Source of the DNA: Acidobacteriota bacterium
GTDB taxonomy: Bacteria > Acidobacteriota > Terriglobia > Terriglobales > Acidobacteriaceae
Assembly (NCBI GenBank): GCA_003224835.1
Contig: QHZX01000299.1
Span: 1-19,904 of the forward strand
Reading direction: 5' to 3'
Length of the DNA stretch: 19,904 nt
Notes under the pieces: model-generated
The model's input: only the letters and a program-made list of their open reading frames with translations
Database searches by the model: none
What the model was told of the DNA's origin: nothing
In this document: piece by piece, positions 15,296 to 19,904 of the stretch
Position numbering within the stretch: the first letter of the stretch is position 1
How the letters are laid out: every line of letters starts with the position of its first letter
Translations under genes and position numbers: made by a program

Positions 15296-15604
15296 TCCAT
15301 TTCTAGTTTAGAGGATTGCTGAATTGAAGCTGGTTTACGAAAGGACTAACAGGTTGAGGGACTTTCGCGGAATGTGCGCTTCAAGCCTTAGGCATGACGG
15401 AGGATTAGGGCTGCGGTCCGGTCCGGGACGTGTGACCAGGAATGCCGCACTCCTCGCAAAACACCGCGAGAAATGGGGCACCCTCAAGTTTTATTGTGAG
15501 ATATATTTGACCGGCGGAAATGAGGGCGAACCGCCAAAGAACCAGAGTTCCGGCCCGACCCTGCGTGGTAGAATCTCTCCAGCAGTTCTCCCGAGAGTTC
15601 CCCT
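15296..15604. other. 309-base intergenic region between divergent mltG and rpe
   Basis: I see no confident gene here. A plus-strand frame at 15324-15608 and a minus-strand frame at 15405-15623 are both open but have no recognisable ribosome site or protein pattern; the minus one ends in CEECGIPGHT, a CxxC pair that could hint at a zinc-binding peptide but is not enough. The region should hold the promoters for both flanking genes. I found no clear -35/-10 pair. Confidence 0.4.
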
Positions 15605-16180
15605 TTGATTGAGCTGGCCCCATCGATTTTATCGGCGGATTTTGCGCACCTGGCAGACCAGGTTGCGCGCGCGGCTGAGGGCGGCGGGACGATAATCCAC
15701 GTGGATGTGATGGACGGCCATTTTGTCCCGAACATTACACTCGGGCCGCAATTGGTCTGGATTTCGGTGCACGTAGAAGCGTGCCGTCATCTTGATCGAA
15801 CCCTGAATTTGATCAAGAGCCACGATTGCCATGGAGGCGTGGTCATCAATCCAGCGACTCCGGTTGAGATGTTGAGCGAGGTCCTGGACGTTGTGGATTA
15901 TGTGCTCGTTATGTCGGTAAATCCCGGTTTTGGAGCGCAGCCTTTCATCCCCAACTCTTTGCATAAGCTTCGTAAAATTAGGGAGTTACGCGAACAAAGA
16001 AACCTGAATTACCGGATCGAAGTCGACGGCGGGGTGGCGCTTGACACCGTGGCAAAGGTAGTACGGGCCGGGGCAGAAATTCTGGTGGCGGGCAACGCTG
16101 TGTTCAGCCACGGCGATCCAATGATTAATGCCCAAAATTTGCTGAAGGCAGCGTTCGAGGCGACGCTGCAGAAAGTGTAG
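15605..16180 (+). CDS. rpe: Ribulose-phosphate 3-epimerase with an internal in-frame deletion
   Basis: Rpe interconverts ribulose-5-phosphate and xylulose-5-phosphate in the pentose phosphate pathway. The start is TTG at 15605, with a weak GAGAG upstream. The product has 191 aa against about 225 for E. coli Rpe. The N-terminal part is normal (LAPSILSADFAHL, HVDVMDGHFVPNITLGP, with metal ligands His32 and Asp34), as is the C-terminal part (VVINPATP, LVMSVNPGFGAQPF, IEVDGG with Asp141, VAGNAVF). At residue 51 the sequence jumps from GPQLV straight to WISVHVEACRHLDRTL. The roughly 34 residues normally between them, with the third barrel strand and its DVHLM metal-binding His, are absent. The frame is kept. 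A TIM barrel without one strand and one of four metal ligands is unlikely to be active. Downstream is a bamD-like gene on the same strand. Confidence 0.92.
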   Translation: MIELAPSILSADFAHLADQVARAAEGGGTIIHVDVMDGHFVPNITLGPQLVWISVHVEACRHLDRTLNLIKSHDCHGGVVINPATPVEMLSEVLDVVDYVLVMSVNPGFGAQPFIPNSLHKLRKIRELREQRNLNYRIEVDGGVALDTVAKVVRAGAEILVAGNAVFSHGDPMINAQNLLKAAFEATLQKV

Positions 16181-16200
16181 CGCGGACGCCCTCGTCCGCG
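16181..16200 (+). terminator. Perfect 8-bp GC-rich hairpin directly after the rpe stop
   Basis: CGCGGACG (16181-16188), loop CCCT, then CGTCCGCG (16193-16200) form a perfect stem starting at the base after the rpe TAG. There is no T-run, so it would not be a classic intrinsic terminator. It could protect the mRNA 3' end or be a small repeat. Confidence 0.5.
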
Positions 16201-16226
16201 AGTTGATTGGCACCAGCAACAACAGG

Positions 16227-16252
16227 TTCCTCACCGCTAAAGCGGTTCGGAA
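16227..16252 (+). repeat. Hairpin-forming intergenic element upstream of bamD
   Basis: TTCC...ACCGCT (16227-16238) pairs with AGCGGT...GGAA (16241-16252) over 12 positions with two mismatches and a two-base loop. It resembles the short TTCCTC-hairpin-CGGAATGAC elements that are scattered between genes in many environmental bacteria (from memory). It ends 28 bases before the next start codon. Confidence 0.45.
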
Positions 16253-16280
16253 TGACAGAAATTTTTCTTTTGAGGTTTTC

Positions 16281-17813
16281 ATGTCCTTGCGAATTACCGT
16301 GATTGCTCTGGCCGCGACGCTGGCGCTCACAACCGCATGCACCAATAAGAAGGTCAATAATCCGTTGGCCAAGGTCGATTCCAAACAGCCCGACAAAGTT
16401 CTGTTCGACCGCGGCATGGATGCGATGAAGCACAACCACTTCGACATCGCGCGCCTGGACATGCAGACCCTCATCAACACTTATCCGGACTCCGAATTCA
16501 TTGCGCGCGCAAAACTGTCGCTGGCGGATTCATGGTATGCGGAAGGCGGTACCGCAGGTCTGGCGCAGGCGGAGCAGGAATATGAGGACTTTGAAACCTT
16601 CTTTCCCAACATGCCTGAAGCCGCCGAGGCCCAGGTGAAAATCGCCAATATCCATTACCAGCAGATGGAAAAGCCCGACCGCGACTTCACCCACGCGGTT
16701 CGCGCCGAGCAGGAATATCGCAAGGTGATCATGCAGTATCCCGACAACCAGAAGATGGTCGGGGAAGCCAGAAAAAGGCTGCTGCAGGTGCAGGAAGTTA
16801 TCGCCGAGCGCGAGTTCCGCGTTGGCCGTTTTTATTTCCTCAAAGGCTCGTACCCTGCTTCCATAGCCCGCTTGCAGTCGCTGGTGGAACGTTATCCGCT
16901 TTACAGCAAAGCCGACGAGACGCTGTATATGGTGGGACAGGCGTACGAAGGTGAGATCACGATGTTGAAAAACATGGAAAAGGTCGAGCGCCTGCAGATG
17001 GAACGCGTTCACAAAGTGAATGAGGATGTGCTCAAGATCCACAAGCTTGAGCGCGAGCGCATGATCACAGATTTCACTGACAAGGCTACTGAGGCGTACT
17101 CAAAGGTGATTACCCGCTACCCAGCGATGAACCGCGCTGACGATGCGCGCATACGCCTTGCGGCACTGAATCAGCCGGTCCCGCGCCCGACGAAAGCTGC
17201 ACTCGCGTTGAACAAGGCCGAGGAAGCCGGGCGCGGCGAACGAACCATGTTGAGCCGCTTGATGAGTGGCTTTGAACGTCACCCCGACACTGCTCCTGCG
17301 GCAAGAATTGGCGATCCTACTCTGACCGACCCAACTCCGGTCAGCGCGACTGGAATGATCCAGGCAGCCAATCGGGTTGCGATGGGCAGCGGCAAGGGAG
17401 GAAATGATTCCATTTCTGTGCAAACGCTGAAGGGCACGCCCCCGCCAAATGAGCCAGCCCCGAGATCCGACGATCCCGCCGCTGATCCTGCTTCAACTGC
17501 TGCCGATCCAAACGCAGCTCCGGCGCAGCCCGATCCCAATGAATTGAAGCCGAGCGCCGCTGCTGCAGATCCGGCAGCAGCAACTGCCGCGCCAGACCCG
17601 AACGAACTGAAGCCCGAAGCGAAGCCGGACCAGCCTGCACCAGCGCCTGCCCAAGTCAATGAACTTCAGCAAGGCAACGGAAATTCGACCGCGGCGGCGC
17701 CAGATGGTGCAGCAAATGCCGATGGCCAACAGCTTGCCGATGACAAGGACTTAGCTTCGAGCAAGCATAAGAAAAAGAAGGGACTGCTGCATAGAGTTAT
17801 TCCCGGCAATTAG
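16281..17813 (+). CDS. bamD: BamD-like TPR lipoprotein with a long Pro/Ala-rich tail
   Basis: BamD is the essential lipoprotein of the BAM complex, which inserts outer-membrane beta-barrels. The start at 16281 has GAGG five bases upstream and gives the lipoprotein signal MSLRITVIALAATLALTTAC, with Cys20 lipidated. A longer frame from 16203 is not supported. Residues about 40-320 hold TPR-type repeats: FDRGMDAMKHNHFDIARLDM, then the DSWYAEGGTAGLAQAEQEYE region, PEAAEAQVKIANIHYQQMEK, REFRVGRFYFLKGSYPASIA, and a last helix pair around AYSKVITRYPAMNRADDARI. An unusual Lys/Glu-rich helical insert (MEKVERLQMERVHKVNED) lies at about 235-265. From about 340 the tail is Pro/Ala/Asp-rich with two DPNELKP repeats and ends in a basic KHKKKKG cluster. 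At 510 aa it is about twice the usual BamD length (about 245 aa in E. coli). Outer-membrane assembly role is by family. Confidence 0.85.
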   Translation: MSLRITVIALAATLALTTACTNKKVNNPLAKVDSKQPDKVLFDRGMDAMKHNHFDIARLDMQTLINTYPDSEFIARAKLSLADSWYAEGGTAGLAQAEQEYEDFETFFPNMPEAAEAQVKIANIHYQQMEKPDRDFTHAVRAEQEYRKVIMQYPDNQKMVGEARKRLLQVQEVIAEREFRVGRFYFLKGSYPASIARLQSLVERYPLYSKADETLYMVGQAYEGEITMLKNMEKVERLQMERVHKVNEDVLKIHKLERERMITDFTDKATEAYSKVITRYPAMNRADDARIRLAALNQPVPRPTKAALALNKAEEAGRGERTMLSRLMSGFERHPDTAPAARIGDPTLTDPTPVSATGMIQAANRVAMGSGKGGNDSISVQTLKGTPPPNEPAPRSDDPAADPASTAADPNAAPAQPDPNELKPSAAAADPAAATAAPDPNELKPEAKPDQPAPAPAQVNELQQGNGNSTAAAPDGAANADGQQLADDKDLASSKHKKKKGLLHRVIPGN

Positions 17814-17880
17814 CGCCTGACCGACGAGAAAGTGCACTAAATATATTGGCCCGTCGTAACCTGTTAAACCTCTGGATTCA

Positions 17881-17909
17881 TTGACTTAAGGTCTTATCCA
17901 AGTTACCTT
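17881..17909 (+). promoter_or_regulatory. Possible sigma-70-type promoter before the receiver gene
   Basis: TTGACT (17881-17886) matches the -35 consensus in five of six bases. After 17 bases comes TACCTT (17904-17909), matching only three of six at -10. It lies 31 bases before the TTG start of the receiver-domain gene. Weak support. Confidence 0.3.
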
Positions 17910-17939
17910 CACCGTATCTCCTCCGGATAAGGACCTCCA

Positions 17940-19517
17940 TTGGCGCGCATAGTACTGCTTGCTGACGACAGCGTAACTGCCCAGAACATGGGGCGCCGCA
18001 TCATGACAGATGCGGGTTACGAAGTTATTACCGTCAACAATGGCTCTGCTGCACTCAAGAAAATTCATGAGAGCCACCCTGACCTGATTGTCCTCGATGT
18101 TTATATGCCGGGATACGGCGGCCTTGAGGTGTGTCAGCGACTGAAGGAATCCGAAGCGACCATGAAGATTCCTGTGCTGCTGACCGTGGGCAAAATGGAG
18201 CCTTTCAAGACCGACGAAGCCAAGAGGGTACACGCCGATGGCCACATCATAAAACCATTTGACGCCAGCGAACTTCTCGCTGCGTTGACCAGGTTGGAAG
18301 ATAAAATTGTTCCGTCTGAAAATGGACGTGGACGTCGCGGCAAAGCTGAAACAGGTACAACAGTCATAAAAAGACCGCGGACCATTGGCGCGGCCGATCC
18401 GGCTCAAACTTTCGATGATTCGCACACTGAGCAAATCCAATATCTTGCTCGGGTAAAGCGGCGCCCGCCAGTTGACGAAGTCCCCGAAGCGCCCGATTCT
18501 CCATTTGCGCAAGCCCCCGCTAACTCAAGTCCGGCACTATTCGATCCTGAAACTACTGTGGAAATGCCAGCGGTGGTGCAAACGCCTTCATATGAACCGC
18601 CTGCGGCGACCGTAGTCCCGGAAGAACGCGATCGCACCGTTACTTTTGCTTCGGGGCCAATTTATGACCCGGAACCGAGCGTTTCAGCGTCGGGGGACAA
18701 TCAATCGGTAGCGCTATTTCAGACTGAGACCGGGGAAGAAGCGGAGTCTCAGGCGAGAGCTGCCGAGGATATTGGCAGTTCGCGTTCTGACGCCTCGGAG
18801 TTTGATTCCGGGCCGTCAGGAATTGACAAGGTATTTTCAGCAACTCAAAGTGAATCCGTTGCTGCCTTTACTGTGGAACCTGATCTGGTCCCAGAGGGGG
18901 CAGCTGATTTCTCACCAGCGCCACAACAGGAACCTGCCCAGCGATGGGTGGCTGAAAACGTAGCCCATACTTCAGAAGAAGCAGCTCGTTCGCTGGAAGA
19001 GGAAATGCAACAGGCGACTGCGGCCAGCGAAGCGCCGGAGACCCAAGCACAATCGGGTTCCGAACCCACGCCAAAACCCGAGCCAGCTCTGGAAACTGAA
19101 TGGCAGCCGCAATCGGCGCCAGAAACAGATTCGGGATCAGGTGCAGCATTTGCAGCGGCCGCATCGGCCTCGGAATCGTTTGCGCAGACGAATGCCATTA
19201 GCCTGAGCAGTTCAGAGTCTGAACCGCCCGCCGGGTCCGAGTCCTCAGCTGCCTGGGACAATTGGCAACGCATTCGCGACACAGTTATTTCCAAGCGTGC
19301 GAGCGAGGCTATTGCAGAATCGGCCGCAGCCATGACCGATACGGCGGCTTCATCTCGGACTGAATTACCTGCCAGTCAGCCTGTGAAAGAGGCGCCGTCG
19401 TCACAATCAGGACCAAATAATGACGCGCTTTCGAACATCGTGGACAGTGTTCTTGCGGAACTCAAGCCCCGGCTCTTAGCTGAAATCGCCAAGCAGATGG
19501 CTCAGGACAAGAAATAG
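17940..19517 (+). CDS. CheY-like receiver protein with long acidic disordered region and C-terminal helix
   Basis: A 525-aa response-regulator-like protein. The start is TTG at 17940, preceded by AAGGA at a good distance. Residues 1-120 are a complete receiver domain with every key residue: Asp9/Asp10 (LADDS), phospho-acceptor Asp53 (LIVLDVYMPG), Thr82 (LLTVG) and Lys105 (IIKPFD). There is no DNA-binding, enzymatic or HPt output domain. Residues about 125-490 are rich in Ser, Ala, Glu, Pro and Gln and almost certainly disordered, net acidic. The last about 30 residues (NIVDSVLAELKPRLLAEIAK and a few more) form one amphipathic helix. The layout recalls polarity or motility regulators such as RomR or FrzS, which act by binding partners. 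No kinase is in the window; the cognate partner is unknown. It lies 126 bases after bamD and 131 before dnaG. Confidence 0.88.
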   Translation: MARIVLLADDSVTAQNMGRRIMTDAGYEVITVNNGSAALKKIHESHPDLIVLDVYMPGYGGLEVCQRLKESEATMKIPVLLTVGKMEPFKTDEAKRVHADGHIIKPFDASELLAALTRLEDKIVPSENGRGRRGKAETGTTVIKRPRTIGAADPAQTFDDSHTEQIQYLARVKRRPPVDEVPEAPDSPFAQAPANSSPALFDPETTVEMPAVVQTPSYEPPAATVVPEERDRTVTFASGPIYDPEPSVSASGDNQSVALFQTETGEEAESQARAAEDIGSSRSDASEFDSGPSGIDKVFSATQSESVAAFTVEPDLVPEGAADFSPAPQQEPAQRWVAENVAHTSEEAARSLEEEMQQATAASEAPETQAQSGSEPTPKPEPALETEWQPQSAPETDSGSGAAFAAAASASESFAQTNAISLSSSESEPPAGSESSAAWDNWQRIRDTVISKRASEAIAESAAAMTDTAASSRTELPASQPVKEAPSSQSGPNNDALSNIVDSVLAELKPRLLAEIAKQMAQDKK

Positions 19518-19648
19518 GCCTGGTTCTCCACAGAGTCGTTCTTTCCCACAGCGATCTACTACTTCTCCCTAGCAATCGCGCCAGCTATATTCCTAAGAGC
19601 ACAACTGCAGACGATCATCTTCCCTGCAGCTCGATACTTCCCTTGCCC

Positions 19649-19904
19649 ATGGCTTTCGCCTCCGATTTCGCGCAAACCCTCAAACAGCAGGCTGATATCG
19701 TCCGCATCGTTGGCGGCTATATCAGCTTAAGGAAGTCGGGCGCGCAGAACTACTCCGGTCTATGCCCATTTCACAAGGAGAAGTCGCCATCGTTCTCGGT
19801 GCATGCAGCGCGGCAGTTTTACCACTGCTTTGGCTGTCAGGCTTCGGGCGATGTCTTCAGCTTCGTTCAGAAAATTGAGAACATTACTTTTCCTGAGGCG
19901 GTGC
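19649..19904 (+). CDS. dnaG: DNA primase, N-terminal part (3' end outside window)
   Basis: DnaG synthesises RNA primers at the replication fork. Only the first 85 codons are here, starting at ATG 19649. They contain the DnaG opening (FAQTLKQQADIVRIVGGYI) and the CHC2-type zinc-binding domain: Cys39 and His42 in LCPFHKEKSPSF, and Cys60 and Cys63 in FYHCFGCQASGDVFSF. All four zinc ligands are present and spaced as in the family. There is no clear ribosome binding site upstream of this ATG; no other start gives a better N-terminus. The catalytic TOPRIM domain would follow beyond the window edge. Confidence 0.96.
   Translation, partial: MAFASDFAQTLKQQADIVRIVGGYISLRKSGAQNYSGLCPFHKEKSPSFSVHAARQFYHCFGCQASGDVFSFVQKIENITFPEAV

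Noticed and set aside
15324..15608. 94-codon plus-strand frame and the 72-codon minus-strand frame at 15405-15623
   Set aside because: No ribosome site, no recognisable protein and poor composition; the CxxC in the minus frame alone is not enough.

Overview
The window reads as a stretch of chromosome from an Acidobacteriota-like bacterium (Terriglobia/Koribacter type). This is an inference from the gene families present (Sec-type SelD, DUF2393, an acidobacterial-style BamD with a long tail, several small lipoproteins), from the moderately GC-rich coding sequence with GTG/TTG starts, and from short intergenic repeats. I see no phage, plasmid, insertion sequence, CRISPR array, rRNA or tRNA.

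Layout. (1) 1-1261, plus strand: the 3' end of coaX (type III pantothenate kinase) and an unrecognised 233-aa protein. (2) 1364-7343, minus strand: a small membrane protein, selD, a DUF2393-like membrane protein, a secreted NTF2/SnoaL-like protein, and the TldE and TldD protease pair. (3) 7457-12028, mixed strands: a large protein with a C-terminal PD-(D/E)XK nuclease-like signature, a DinB-like protein, a secreted Gly/Pro-rich protein, a damaged pirin gene and a small lipoprotein. (4) 12049-15295, minus strand: an FtsX/MacB-type permease, a LolA-fold-like lipoprotein and a broken mltG. (5) 15605-19904, plus strand: rpe with an internal deletion, a BamD-like lipoprotein, a CheY-like receiver protein with a long acidic tail, and the 5' end of dnaG.

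The clearest special feature is selD. Its real start is at 3096, and an in-frame TGA at 3043-3045 sits exactly where the catalytic Cys/Sec of selenophosphate synthetase belongs. A two-part hairpin follows it. Gene callers that treat TGA as a stop lose the first 29 residues, including the active site.

The second is a cluster of three genes within about 5 kb (pirin, mltG, rpe). Each lacks an internal block of roughly 17-35 codons yet is otherwise well preserved. Two of the losses shift the frame and one is in frame. This is either recent gene damage or a run of assembly errors, and read mapping would decide. I did not find a multi-gene system that I would call new. The least-explained protein is the 496-aa nuclease-like one at 7457-8947.
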